Assembly (NCBI GenBank): GCA_001464355.1 | Contig: LNEU01000018.1 | Span: forward strand, 124,001-188,000 | From: Burkholderiales bacterium Ga0077544 | GTDB taxonomy: Bacteria > Pseudomonadota > Gammaproteobacteria > Burkholderiales > Burkholderiaceae_D | Direction: 5' to 3' | DNA: 64,000 nt | Part shown: piece by piece, positions 19,261-30,180 of the stretch | Layout: each line of letters opens with the position of its first letter | Position numbering within the stretch: the first letter of the stretch is position 1 | Translations under genes and position numbers: made by a program | Notes under the pieces: model-generated | Told to the model about the DNA's origin: nothing | The model's input: only the letters and a program-made list of their open reading frames with translations | Database searches by the model: none

Positions 19261-19304
19261 AGAGATGAACGCGTCAATTCCCTCAGTACGCAAAACATCA
19301 AACA

Positions 19305-22300
19305 TCAAAACCACTCCGCAGCATCTTCAATGCCACCAGGCGCATTTGCAGCAGCATCCTGCTCCATTTTCAACCAAATCTCAAACTGCTCTGCCGCCAT
19401 CGGCTTGCCAAAATAGTAGCCCTGCAACTCATCGCAGCCCGCCGCACACAGCAGGTTGACGTCCTGCTCCAGTTCCACGCCTTCGGCAACGACCTGCAAG
19501 CCCAGCGTATGTCCCAAGCCGATGATGGCGTTGGTGACGGCCAGATTGTGCGGTGAGATGTGGATGTTTTGCACGAAGGATTTGTCGATTTTTAGACGAT
19601 CGATCGGGAACTGGTATAGATAGTTCAGGCTGGAGTAGCCTGTGCCGAAGTCGTCGATCGATAAAGAAAACCCCAGCGCCTTGATTTGCTCCAGGGCTTT
19701 GATTGTGGCCGGTACGTCGTCCATCAGGATGGATTCGGTCAATTCCAGTTCGATGTTGCGGGCATCGGCGGGAATGTCTTTCAATGCGTGTTCCAGTACC
19801 TTCAGCAAGCCGCCTTCTTTCAGTTGCACTGCTGATAGATTGATCGATACCGGGATCTCGCCAAAACCACTGGCTTTCCATTCTACGTGCTGGCGCATCG
19901 CTTCTCTGATGATCCACGCGCCTATCGGGACAATCAAACCCGATTCTTCGGAGACAGGGATGAAGTTTGCCGGCTGGATCATCCCTTCGGTCGGATGCTG
20001 CCAGCGCACCAGGCTTTCGACGCCGGCCAGCCGGCCTGTCATCGCATTGATGCGTGGCTGATAATAGAGCACCAGTTCATTGCGTTCTACGGCATGGCGC
20101 AGATCGCTTTCCAGGTGCATGCGCTTGACGACGCGGTCATTCAGTTCAGCCGTGAAGAACTGGACATTGTTGCGGCCGCTTTCCTTCGCTTGATACATCG
20201 CTGAGTCGGCGTGACGCATCAGCAAGTCGATATCGTCGCCGTCATCCGGGTATAGCGCTATGCCTATGCTGCACGAGATATACAGTTCCATGCCGTCGAC
20301 AATATGCGCTTTTTGTATGCGTGGAATCATGCGCTGCTCGACCAGCTTGCCGACTTCTTCCGCACTTTCGACGTTGTTGAGAACGATGACGAATTCATCG
20401 CCGCCGAGTCGGCTGACGGTATCGCCTTCGCGCACTGTCTCTACCAGCCGACGCGCGACGGAGATCAGCAAGCCGTCGCCGATGTGATGCCCCATCGAGT
20501 CGTTGATGTTCTTGAATCTATCCAGATCGATGAACAAGACGGCGACCATACTTTCGGCGCGTTTGGCTTGCTGGATCGCCATCTGCAATCGTTCATCGAA
20601 CAGGAAGCGATTCGGCAACGCAGTCAGTACATCGTGATGCGCAAGATAGTGAATCCGTTGTTCATTGGCCTTGCGCTCGCTGATGTCGAGTGACATCGCG
20701 ATGTAATGCTGGATTTCTCCCTGCTTGTCACGTACCGCATTCATCACCAGCCAGGCCGGATACGATTCACCATCCTTGCGGTTGATCCACATTTCGCCTT
20801 GCCATGAGCCCTTGGTCGATGTGGTACGCGCGAGCGTCTTCGAGAAGTTTTTTTGATTGCGGTTCGATAGCAGCATCATGCTGTACTTGCCGATCAACTC
20901 ATGCAATTCATAGCCGGTGTTACGGCAGAATGCGCGGTTGACGGTGACGATGCGACCGCTGGCATCGATAATGACAATACTTTCCGACGACGCTTCGAAA
21001 ACCTTGGCCCACAGTTCCAGTCGCCGCTCCATGTACTTCATGTGATTGATCGGCGTGAAAGTCGTCAGCACAGCGGGTTGTCCCTGATAGTCGAGACAGC
21101 GCGCGGATACCAGTGCCCATGAAGGTTTTTCGCCGCCGGTCCAGCGCACTTCGAATTCATCAACGGTATCGGTGTCGTGCAAACGCTGGAAGAAGCGCGC
21201 ACGCAAGGCCGGCAGCATGCCGGTTTTCCATGGATTTTCGTCACGTCCGCCCAGCCAGGCGCGGGCAGCATCGTTCGCATGTAAAACCGCATGATCGGGA
21301 ATCGACGTCACCATCAATGGAATCGGAATGGCTTCTACCAGTTCATGCTGCGCCTGTGCGGCCCGGGTTTGTGCCACCAATTCCTGTTGTGCGATACGTT
21401 GCTGATCCAGTTGCTGCAGCATGCCATTGAAGCCTGTGACCAGGCGGCCGATTTCATCTGTACTGTCCCATGAAGAGCGCAATGAATAATCACCGGATCG
21501 GCTGACATTGTCTGCCACGCGCGCGAGATTGCGGATGGGCAGGGCGATCTGGCGTGCGACAAAAAATACCAGACTCAAAATCACCATCAACAGCAAAGCT
21601 GCGGTGCCCAGATGTTGCCACATGCGACTATAGGCTTCTGCGATACGCTCTTCCAGCAACCTGTGCATTTGCCGGTCGGCTGCGATCCACGCCGTTTGTA
21701 AATCACTTATCGCTGCGATTCTCAATGCTTGATAGTCGTCATCGTTTTCATCGACATTGATGATGCCGGCCATGGCCTGACTGGCAATCCGAAAACGCTG
21801 GATGGACACCAGCAAATCGTGACGCGATTTTTCCAGTTCAATGCGCAGAGTCGGACGGCTGGCAGCGAATGCCTCATCGTAATCGCTCTGAATCCCCTTG
21901 GTCGTGGCATCCAGCCTGCCTTCGAGAATCAGAAAGCGAGTCTGTTGGACAGACCGATTTTCATCGTAGATTTTTGGCAGTTGCGTGGCCAGATCGCCGG
22001 TACGGTCCAGCAGTTCCAGCAGCTCCGGAAAGCGCAAAACAATCAGCGACATCGTGTAATAGCTATCCAGGTCTGGGTCCAGGATCAGATTCGACTGATT
22101 GCCTATGCGCGTGAGCAAGGCGCGACCTTGTGTGAAAGCGTCGTCGGTTTGGGTCAGCGTATCGCGACCTGGCTGCGTTGCCTGCAGGGAGCTGGCAAAG
22201 GTTTCTGCCAGCTCCCTGCTACCCATGTCATTGCCATACTTGTTCTCTGCATCGCGAATTGACTGCGCATAATGCGCGGGCGGTAGCGTGCCAGATGCGG

Positions 22301-22508
22301 GATTGACCGATGCGATCAACGCTTCGCGGACGTTGGCAATGTACTGATTGCCAACGATTTCCTTGGTTGAAAAATTAATGGCGATAAATTTTTCATGGAT
22401 CAGGATGCCGGAAATGAAGATGACCGCAGTCAAATCGAGAAAGTAAATCAGTGCCAACTTGCGCCCGACTGTCAGACCACCGATTAATTTTGTAATACTT
22501 TTCTTCAT
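19305..22508 (-). CDS. Membrane-anchored HAMP-PAS-GGDEF-EAL protein (track start 22712; likely start at 22508, MKKSITKLIGG)
   Basis: Two TM segments, HAMP-like region, PAS-like region (ESIVIIDASGRIVTVNRAFCRNTGY), RLGGDEFVIVL, ESLVRWQHP, ELELTESILMDD, IDDFGTGYSSLNYL. Confidence 0.93.
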   Translation of the reverse strand: MKKSITKLIGGLTVGRKLALIYFLDLTAVIFISGILIHEKFIAINFSTKEIVGNQYIANVREALIASVNPASGTLPPAHYAQSIRDAENKYGNDMGSRELAETFASSLQATQPGRDTLTQTDDAFTQGRALLTRIGNQSNLILDPDLDSYYTMSLIVLRFPELLELLDRTGDLATQLPKIYDENRSVQQTRFLILEGRLDATTKGIQSDYDEAFAASRPTLRIELEKSRHDLLVSIQRFRIASQAMAGIINVDENDDDYQALRIAAISDLQTAWIAADRQMHRLLEERIAEAYSRMWQHLGTAALLLMVILSLVFFVARQIALPIRNLARVADNVSRSGDYSLRSSWDSTDEIGRLVTGFNGMLQQLDQQRIAQQELVAQTRAAQAQHELVEAIPIPLMVTSIPDHAVLHANDAARAWLGGRDENPWKTGMLPALRARFFQRLHDTDTVDEFEVRWTGGEKPSWALVSARCLDYQGQPAVLTTFTPINHMKYMERRLELWAKVFEASSESIVIIDASGRIVTVNRAFCRNTGYELHELIGKYSMMLLSNRNQKNFSKTLARTTSTKGSWQGEMWINRKDGESYPAWLVMNAVRDKQGEIQHYIAMSLDISERKANEQRIHYLAHHDVLTALPNRFLFDERLQMAIQQAKRAESMVAVLFIDLDRFKNINDSMGHHIGDGLLISVARRLVETVREGDTVSRLGGDEFVIVLNNVESAEEVGKLVEQRMIPRIQKAHIVDGMELYISCSIGIALYPDDGDDIDLLMRHADSAMYQAKESGRNNVQFFTAELNDRVVKRMHLESDLRHAVERNELVLYYQPRINAMTGRLAGVESLVRWQHPTEGMIQPANFIPVSEESGLIVPIGAWIIREAMRQHVEWKASGFGEIPVSINLSAVQLKEGGLLKVLEHALKDIPADARNIELELTESILMDDVPATIKALEQIKALGFSLSIDDFGTGYSSLNYLYQFPIDRLKIDKSFVQNIHISPHNLAVTNAIIGLGHTLGLQVVAEGVELEQDVNLLCAAGCDELQGYYFGKPMAAEQFEIWLKMEQDAAANAPGGIEDAAEWF

Positions 22509-22836
22509 TTTGACGATCAGCCAATAGAGGTTGTATTCTTTATCAGCAATGGACGTGCCATCGATTCGGATTAGATGGCAAAGATTTTGTGCTGATCCAA
22601 TCCCATAACGGTGCGCGAATCTGTTGCAACAATTTCTTTTGCGCAATTTCCGTGCGCTTGCGAGGATACAGGAAAATAGCGCCCATTTAACGCACCCAAG
22701 CGAGGCGCGCACTGATTTGTGTCTGCCATCGATTCAAATGTAAATTTCCGTTAAAGATGGATGCCAGCAACAAATTTGAATATCACGCACAGCCTTGATG
22801 CGATATGATTAATTTCATGTATGCATCATATTTTCA

Positions 22837-25374
22837 TTGGAGACAAGTAAGGTAATGCACGCCATCAAACCTGTGATTCAACTGGCCAAGGAACGTGCGC
22901 TATTCCGATTTTCCGCTCTTGCAGCGCGCATGCTGCAGGAAGCGAATGCCAGCATCAGGCAAGTCACTCCCGGCGCCGGTTCGGCGAACGAACAAAAGAC
23001 CATTTCCGCAGCCAAAGAATGGTTGGCAACGCAGGAAGTTCCTTTTCTCAAGCGCCTGAACGCAAGCTATTCCGGTTATGTCGAGCGCGGCATGCAAACC
23101 ATGTATCGCGATCTGCGCCACGAGTTGCAGGATGCATCAGTCAATAGCTGGGCCCTGATCGACGACGAAACCATTACGCGCCAGATTGAAGTGGAACGGC
23201 GCGTGCTGCGCCTGCGCGACGCCGATCAACTCAGTCTCGGGCGTTTGAATTTGATGATCGCGCAACTGCATGACGAGCATGACGTGCGTGAGCGGGAGAA
23301 TCCTTTCCGTCCGTATCTGATGGCGCGCGCCTTGCACGATGTACTGTGTTCTATGTGCAGTACCAGCGACTTGTGTGCGATGCTGTTCGATCACATGTCA
23401 GGTGCCTTGGCAGCCGAACTGCCAGAATACTTTGCCGCAATTCGTGAAGTGTTCGAATCAAACGGCGTGCATGCGCGTCTACTGGCGCGTCCAGCTTCAT
23501 TGAATCGTCGCGATCGCGCAATGCTGATGCCGCAAGGGCAGAATTTTTCGCAAGTTATCTTCGGTGGAACGCCGCATGCCGGTGGCGATCAAGCAGCGAA
23601 TCCGGGCAGTAATCCAAGCAGTAATTCAGGGAATAGCGCAGTTGCTGGTTCGGGCAATAACGGCGTGAACAATCCCGGCAATCCATCCGCAAATCCGGCA
23701 GGTGCTTATCAAAGTAATTATTCCGCTGGCTACACAGGGAATCAAACAGGCTACTACCCGCCTAATTTTTCCTTGCCGCCAGCGCTGGAACACATATTGT
23801 CGCTGATGCAGCAACGTGCATCGGATGCGCCTGATGTGCTACGTACACCGGAGCAGGAGGGGCAGGCCGCGTTGCAGGATTTTGTATGGAAAATATTTGG
23901 TCAGGTTGCGCCGGAACGCATCCCGTCTCATCCGCGCCATGCGGACACTCCGCCTAGCGAATTTCGTCCAGTCGTTGATGAAGACACGTCGAAGCCGCAT
24001 CCATTGACCAGTCAGTTGCATCGTCTGCAACAGGAAGCCGTCAACGGCGTCGCGCGCGACGATGAAAGTCAACTGCTTGATTTGCATAGCGAACTGGAAA
24101 CCGAAAGACTGAGCGAGATGGAGCGCGTGACGATAGACGTTGTCGCGATGCTGTTTAATTTTATCGCCAATGATGTGTCGCTACCGGATGCATTTCGCGC
24201 CACGATCACGCGTTTGCAAGTGCCTTTCCTGAAGGCGGCGATGCTGGTGCCGCGTATTCTGGAGCAGGCGGATAATGCCCCGAGAAAATTACTCAACCGC
24301 ATGGCGTCGCTGGCAATCGGACTCGACCCAAAGACCGCGCCCGGTATTGAAATACATGCACAGATGGTGGTGACGGTAGAGAAAATCCTGAATGATTTCA
24401 AGACGGATTTGATTGTTTTTGCGGATGCGTTAGCGCAATTTGATGAGGCAATTGCAAGAATACTGCGTGAATACGATGCGGAAATCCAGCGTGTCATCCA
24501 GGCGCTGGACGAAGCTGAAAAAGATCCGCAACGTTACGATGTCCTGATTGTGGAAACCGTCAATGCGATGCGTGAGCGCCTGCAGACGGTACAGACAGAT
24601 CCGCGTGCAGTCGATTTCCTGATCCGGATATGGTCACGCGTGCTGGTACATGCAAATGAAGATGAAAGCATAGACAGTCAAGCGTATCGCGATGTCGTTC
24701 CCGAATTGATCTGGAGCGTACATCAACACGATTTGACCGAGCGCAGTGCGTTGATGAAGCTATTGCCCAAGCTGGTCAGGCAGGTCAAGCAAGGGATGAA
24801 ATTAATTGCACTGCCAGAGACGGAAACCAAGCAGGCGATCGACGATCTGATTGCGATGCATGCGACGGTGCTCGGGATGATACAAGCGACGCCGCTCAAG
24901 GCATCGGTCAAGCTGGAAACCTTGCATCAGCATTTTGCATCCTTGCGTATCGGTAGCGCGAATGCGGAAGCGGCCACCATACACGCACCGACCGTGCCAC
25001 AGCTTCGCCTTGAATCCGCTTTGCGCAAATTCAATGTGGCTGCACATCAGTATCTGGATAACGATATGGGCACCTTGCTCAGCTCCGATGCCGGTTGGCT
25101 GGGCGGCATGCACGCGGGAACGGTAGTTGAATGGTGGGCTAACAATATCTACCAGCCGGCACGTTTGATGTGGGTAAACCCGCAGCAGTCGTTCTATCTA
25201 TTTCAGCTGGTTGTCTCTCACGAGCCGCCGCGCTTGCTGATTTATTCGTCGATTTCCTTGATCAAGGCGTTGCGCGAAGGATCGATAGGCATGATCGAAT
25301 ACGCTCCTGTCTTCGATCGCGCAATCGAATCGCTGCTGGACGTTGCAGAAGTCCAGCAGCCGCTGAGTGTCTAA
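22837..25374 (+). CDS. DUF1631-like protein of unknown function with Asn/Gly/Ser-rich linker
   Basis: 845 aa ORF; internal N/G/S/P-rich segment (NPGSNPSSNSGNSAVAGSGNNGVNNPGNPSANPAG); overall sequence resembles the betaproteobacterial DUF1631 family. Confidence 0.75.
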   Translation: METSKVMHAIKPVIQLAKERALFRFSALAARMLQEANASIRQVTPGAGSANEQKTISAAKEWLATQEVPFLKRLNASYSGYVERGMQTMYRDLRHELQDASVNSWALIDDETITRQIEVERRVLRLRDADQLSLGRLNLMIAQLHDEHDVRERENPFRPYLMARALHDVLCSMCSTSDLCAMLFDHMSGALAAELPEYFAAIREVFESNGVHARLLARPASLNRRDRAMLMPQGQNFSQVIFGGTPHAGGDQAANPGSNPSSNSGNSAVAGSGNNGVNNPGNPSANPAGAYQSNYSAGYTGNQTGYYPPNFSLPPALEHILSLMQQRASDAPDVLRTPEQEGQAALQDFVWKIFGQVAPERIPSHPRHADTPPSEFRPVVDEDTSKPHPLTSQLHRLQQEAVNGVARDDESQLLDLHSELETERLSEMERVTIDVVAMLFNFIANDVSLPDAFRATITRLQVPFLKAAMLVPRILEQADNAPRKLLNRMASLAIGLDPKTAPGIEIHAQMVVTVEKILNDFKTDLIVFADALAQFDEAIARILREYDAEIQRVIQALDEAEKDPQRYDVLIVETVNAMRERLQTVQTDPRAVDFLIRIWSRVLVHANEDESIDSQAYRDVVPELIWSVHQHDLTERSALMKLLPKLVRQVKQGMKLIALPETETKQAIDDLIAMHATVLGMIQATPLKASVKLETLHQHFASLRIGSANAEAATIHAPTVPQLRLESALRKFNVAAHQYLDNDMGTLLSSDAGWLGGMHAGTVVEWWANNIYQPARLMWVNPQQSFYLFQLVVSHEPPRLLIYSSISLIKALREGSIGMIEYAPVFDRAIESLLDVAEVQQPLSV

Positions 25375-25407
25375 ACCGGGTTGTGTGTGAAGAGGTTTAT
25401 CTGACGC

Positions 25408-26778
25408 TTATTTGATGATTTTGTAGCAGGGCACATAAGCCTTGCCCGGCAGCTTCATCCTGCTCTGCACAACAAATGCCGACAACAGCGTATCCATCGG
25501 CTCCATGATGTCGCGATCACCGCTGATTTCAAACAGACCGTGTTTTTCAATCGAGCGTATCCCGCTGTCTTTCACGTTGCCTGCCACCACACCTGAGAAG
25601 GCACGACGCAGGTTGGCTGCCAACAAGTGACTTTCCTGATTCTTGTGCAAGGACAGATTGCGCATGTTTTCATGCGTAGGGAAAAAAGGTTGCTGGAACG
25701 GATGATCGATTTTCAGCGTCCAGTTGAAGTAGTACGCATCACCCTTGCTCTTGCGGAACTCGCGCACCTGCGCGATACCGGCCTGCATTTCTTGCGCAAC
25801 CAGCTCAGGATCATTGACGATGATTTTGTACAACCCTTGCGCCTTGGGCCCCAAAGTCGCACCGATGAAATAATCGATTTGCTTGAAGTAATCGACGGAA
25901 TCGGCAGGGCCGGTGAAAATCAGAGGGAAGGGCAGGCCGGCATTGTCCGGATGCAGCAGGATGCCGAGGATGTACAGAATTTCTTCCGCCGTTCCGGCAC
26001 CACCGGGAAACACCACGATGCCGTGTCCGGCACGGACAAATGCTTCCAGACGTTTTTCGATGTCCGGCATGATGACCAGATCGTTAACGATAGGGTTAGG
26101 GGCTTCCGCAGCGATGATGCCGGGTTCGGAAATGCCGAGGTAACGTCCGGTCGAAATCCGCTGTTTGGCGTGACCGATGGTGGCGCCTTTCATCGGGCCT
26201 TTCATTGCCCCCGGGCCGCAACCGGTACAGATATCCATGTCGCGCAAGCCGATCTGGTAGCCCACTTTTTTGGAATAATCGTATTCCTCGCGTGAGATCG
26301 AGTGGCCGCCCCAGCAAACTACGAGCTTGGGATTCAGATTCGGATGCAATGCATTGGCATTGCGCAGGATGCTGAACACAGAATCGCTGATGCCGGCTGA
26401 AGATTCCAGGTCAAAGGTCGGGTTGGAAATAATTTCATCGTGGATGTACAGAACATCGCGCAAGACCGAGAACAAGTGCTCATGTATGCCCTTGATCATT
26501 TTTCCGTCTACGAAGGCGCTGGCGGGCGCGCCCTTGATGTCCAGCTTGATACCACGTTCGCGCTGAATGATGCTGATATCGAAAGACTTGTAACGCTCGA
26601 GCAATTCCTTGCCGTCGTCGGTAGTGCTGCCGCTGTTAAGCACGGCCAGTGCGCAGTTGCGAAACAGGCTGTACAAACCGCCGTTGCGGGTGTCGAGCAG
26701 TCTTTGTACTTCGGCCTTGGATAGAATGTCCAGGCGACCTTCAGGCGAGAGTAGGGTGTCGATTACTTCGTATTCCAT
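25408..26778 (-). CDS. ppnN: Pyrimidine/purine nucleotide 5'-monophosphate nucleosidase (LOG family)
   Basis: LOG-type signature FPGGAGTAEEILYILGIL; LVVCWGGHSI; CTGCGPGAMKGPMKGA; full-length PpnN/YgdH-like sequence. Confidence 0.9.
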   Translation of the reverse strand: MEYEVIDTLLSPEGRLDILSKAEVQRLLDTRNGGLYSLFRNCALAVLNSGSTTDDGKELLERYKSFDISIIQRERGIKLDIKGAPASAFVDGKMIKGIHEHLFSVLRDVLYIHDEIISNPTFDLESSAGISDSVFSILRNANALHPNLNPKLVVCWGGHSISREEYDYSKKVGYQIGLRDMDICTGCGPGAMKGPMKGATIGHAKQRISTGRYLGISEPGIIAAEAPNPIVNDLVIMPDIEKRLEAFVRAGHGIVVFPGGAGTAEEILYILGILLHPDNAGLPFPLIFTGPADSVDYFKQIDYFIGATLGPKAQGLYKIIVNDPELVAQEMQAGIAQVREFRKSKGDAYYFNWTLKIDHPFQQPFFPTHENMRNLSLHKNQESHLLAANLRRAFSGVVAGNVKDSGIRSIEKHGLFEISGDRDIMEPMDTLLSAFVVQSRMKLPGKAYVPCYKIIK

Positions 26779-26912
26779 GAGTGCTTAGCTTCCGGATGAT
26801 TGGATCGGGTGCGCCATTTTAATGCGCAAACAGTTTGACGTCTGTGTTTGATTTGGCCTGTCTTCAGACTGGCGGCACAGACGGTCTGGTGCGGGCTGTG
26901 AAGTTTGACCGG

Positions 26913-26942
26913 CACCTGCCGAAATCAGAATTTCGGCAGGTG
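26913..26942. repeat. Perfect 13 bp intergenic inverted repeat without a T-tract
   Basis: CACCTGCCGAAAT-caga-ATTTCGGCAGGTG. Confidence 0.8.
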
Positions 26943-26996
26943 TAGTCCGGGTATGCAGATGATGAAGGGTGGCCGACGCGCGGCCGACACCATTGC

Positions 26997-28013
26997 CTAG
27001 TTTCTGGGCGAGAAATCGAATGCTGCTTTCAGTGCCTGATATGCCTTTTGTGCAACGACAGTGTGCACGGGTGGTGCAACATTGACGATGACCGCATACA
27101 GATCGCCGGCCGCCGCATCACCGGAAACGCCGGGAATTCCTTTGCCCCTGAGGCGCAATTTGCGTCCAGGCATAGAACCGGCTGGGATCGATAACTGTAT
27201 CGAACCTTCAGGCGTAGGCACATTGACGGTGGTGCCCACAGCAGCAAGCGCCGACGTTAATGGAATATCGAAATAGATGTCGCGTCCCTCGATGCGATAA
27301 CGACGATGCGGGCGGATCACGACTTCCAGGTACAGATCACCGGCCTTTCCTTCGCCCATGCCGGGAAATCCCTGGCCCGCGAGTCGCAATGTTTGTCCGG
27401 CACGCATGCCTTTTGGCACGCTGACCTTCAGTGTACGTTTGGAAACGATAGGCATGCCATACTCATCGGTGACGTAGGTCGGCATCGAAATACTGCAAGC
27501 AGTGCCACGGAACGCATCTTCCAGATTGATTTGGACTTTGGCATGCTGATCGCTGCCATGCACATTGATGGCGCGATGTTTGGGAGGCGCCGCTTGGGGT
27601 CTGCCCATAACCTCATCCAGAATTCCACTGAAATTGCCATCGCTGCGCTTGTCTGCACGCGGGTCAGCATTCCAGTCGTTGCGAGGCGCGCTGCGGCTGG
27701 CAGTACTTTTCGTCCCTTTGGTTTCCCCGCGCGTATCTTTCTTTGCATCAAAACTGTGGCTGCGCGCAGCTTGTGGCGGCACTTCCTTGCGGGTATAGAA
27801 AAATCCCGATATCTGGTCGTATTCCAGACGTTTTTCAGGATCTTTCAATACCTTGTAGGCTTCGCCAACTTCCTTGAAGCGCAACTCTGCCAGTGCTTCA
27901 CGGCTGACGTCAGGGTGATATTTACGCGCCAGCTTGCGATACGCGTCTTTTATCACGTCCTGTGTCGCATCGCGCGGCACGCCTAGTATTTGGTAGTAAT
28001 CCTTTGATTTCAT
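26997..28013 (-). CDS. cbpA: DnaJ C-terminal-domain co-chaperone, CbpA-like
   Basis: KDYYQILGVPRDATQDVIKDAYRKLARKYHPDVS J-domain with HPD; no zinc-finger cysteine repeats; DnaJ C-terminal region. Confidence 0.88.
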   Translation of the reverse strand: MKSKDYYQILGVPRDATQDVIKDAYRKLARKYHPDVSREALAELRFKEVGEAYKVLKDPEKRLEYDQISGFFYTRKEVPPQAARSHSFDAKKDTRGETKGTKSTASRSAPRNDWNADPRADKRSDGNFSGILDEVMGRPQAAPPKHRAINVHGSDQHAKVQINLEDAFRGTACSISMPTYVTDEYGMPIVSKRTLKVSVPKGMRAGQTLRLAGQGFPGMGEGKAGDLYLEVVIRPHRRYRIEGRDIYFDIPLTSALAAVGTTVNVPTPEGSIQLSIPAGSMPGRKLRLRGKGIPGVSGDAAAGDLYAVIVNVAPPVHTVVAQKAYQALKAAFDFSPRN

Positions 28014-28331
28014 TGTCAGATTTCGTAACTCTCAGCTGAGCGTATGCCATCGTTAGGGAATATGTTCTTTGCGGAAAACAGTTCTTTCTGCAAGAGCATT
28101 CTGACATTGGTGGCACTTTGCTGAAATGATGAACAGGGCAACTATTGCTCGTCAATTAATGCAATAGTAGACAAAAAATAGTGGCTATGCCGGGCTGAAT
28201 ACTGTCTATTCCCGCCATTGATGTTGGCGGATCAAGCATGGAAAACGACGATTCAGCTATGTCTATTATGCTTTGAAGGGCATACTCTCAACTTCGTTCA
28301 ATAAACGACATTTTTAAGTTGGAAAAAAGTT

Positions 28332-28556
28332 ATGACCTACGAAGAATATCTGGATGAAGTCACTACATTGCTGACTGAAATGTACGATCTGACTGATGCC
28401 GCTGCGATCAAGCATGTGATGCGCGCCCAATCCGCCGATTTTTTTACGTTGCACGATGATGATCCCGCAATGCGTACCCAGGAGCGAGCGGTAGAAGATG
28501 CGAAGACCATTTTCAAGCAGCGCAATGTGTCCAAGCCGGAAATTTTCAAGAAATAA
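28332..28556 (+). CDS. Small hypothetical protein (74 aa)
   Basis: Acidic short ORF with good coding character and no overlapping gene. Confidence 0.55.
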   Translation: MTYEEYLDEVTTLLTEMYDLTDAAAIKHVMRAQSADFFTLHDDDPAMRTQERAVEDAKTIFKQRNVSKPEIFKK

Positions 28557-28776
28557 AGCACCGCTGTCATTCATCGCACCACTGCAATTCGCCAGTTCAT
28601 GGCCGCAGATCCGGCCAGCGCGTCGCCTTGTATGTTGGCGGGACGGCAATGCCGGTCGCTGTATCAGCCTGGCATTCTTTGAAAAAGCGGAGTTCCATGC
28701 GTTTGCATCCCCGCCTGCACGTTGCAGTTTTCTTATTTCCCCTGTATCTCCCCTGTTTATATCGGTGACGTCTCTG

Positions 28777-29897
28777 TGAGTGAACAATCAATTATCAGCT
28801 GGAACGAAGCGGACACAGAATGCTCTGCGCGCTGGCAGTCCGAGAACAAGTCCGCTGCGCCCAAACGCGTCGTTATTGCCGACGACAAGATGACTGCCGA
28901 TTCAGCCTTCCGACTGGCCAGCGAAGGCAATGCCTTGCTGTGGCGTGGCGATTACCAAAATGCACGGCAGTTGCTGCAGGCTTTGGCGCGACGTACCGAG
29001 CGTAAGCCACGTAAAGCTGCGACTTCACCGCTGGATGCGTTCAATCTGCATAGGCAGGCGCAATCACAGCGCGCTCGTACGCTGGGTATGTTGCTGATAG
29101 AAGTCGGCGCCGATTACACGATAGGTTTGCGCCGTGCACCTGACATCAAGCTTGCCTGCAATGAAGCGTATGGCGCCAGCAGCGGTCCCTTCATCGTCTC
29201 GCTGCGCGAAATACTCGGCTTGATCGGTGCGCATGAATGGCGCAAGAACGGCGTCGAAATTCCCGCATTGAATGAGCGTATCCATCCTCACTACGGGGTG
29301 TTTTCCCCGGTGCGTGGTGAATATTTGAATCTGATTGCCGAAGCACCATTGCCGACGACCAAACTGGCATTCGATATCGGTACCGGCACCGGCGTGATTG
29401 CCGCCTTGCTGGCACAACGTGGTATCGAAAAGGTGATCGCCACCGATCAGGATGCGCGTGCGCTGGCGTGCGCCCGGGAAAATCTGATGCGTCTCGATTT
29501 GCGCGATAGGGTGGACGTGATAGAGGCAGATTTATTTCCAGAGGGAAAAGCCGCGCTGATCGTTTGCAATCCGCCTTGGATACCGGCACGCCCGAATTCA
29601 TCGATCGAATATGCGATCTACGATCCGGATAGCCGCATGTTGCGCGGATTTTTGAATGGCTTGGCAGAACATCTGGAACCTAAAGGCGAGGGCTGGCTGA
29701 TCCTGTCCGATCTCGCAGAACACCTGGGATTGCGTACGCGCGAAGCATTGCAGCAGATGATAGACGGAGCCGGTCTGAAGGTAATCAAGTGCATGGATAT
29801 CAAGCCGACGCATCCACGTGCCGCAGATGAAACTGATCCCTTGCACAGCGCGCGCTCGAAAGAGATCACGTCCTTATGGCGTCTAGCTGCACGCTGA
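28777..29897 (+). CDS. HemK/RlmG-like class I methyltransferase (track start 28722; possible GTG start at 28777)
   Basis: LAFDIGTGTGVIAALLAQRG and NPPWIPARP (NPPY-like motif). Confidence 0.78.
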
Positions 29898-29964
29898 CCA
29901 AGATAATTTGCCATTCACACATACAAGGAATGGCAGCAATAGAAATTGAAATAGAGGAAATTCG

Positions 29965-30174
29965 ATGAGTAATAAACCATCCCGCACCCTGACTTTCAAA
30001 TGCGCGAAATGCACAAAGTCAGTTCAAGTCTTTTTGCAGAAGGTTTCAGCCTGCTCGCATATCCAGCCGTATCAAGGCATCTGCAGCTGTGGCGAGATTC
30101 GACGTCACGCGACCGGCGGCAAGGATGTGGTGGCATCCTTTGTGGCAACGGGCGAAATCGACCATCACCACTAA
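29965..30174 (+). CDS. Small zinc-ribbon-like protein (69 aa)
   Basis: CAKC...C...CSCG cysteine pattern; ATG preceded by GAGGAAATTCG. Confidence 0.6.
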   Translation: MSNKPSRTLTFKCAKCTKSVQVFLQKVSACSHIQPYQGICSCGEIRRHATGGKDVVASFVATGEIDHHH

Positions 30175-30180
30175 AAACAA

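Noticed and set aside
19305-22712. N-terminal extension of the GGDEF/EAL protein up to 22712
   Set aside because: Extension is Arg/Cys-rich and non-conserved in appearance; start at 22508 gives a normal N-terminal TM protein.
25408-26778. Possible lysine decarboxylase annotation for the LOG-family gene
   Set aside because: PGGxGTxxE-type motif and length fit PpnN nucleosidase; 'lysine decarboxylase' is a known mis-annotation of the LOG family.
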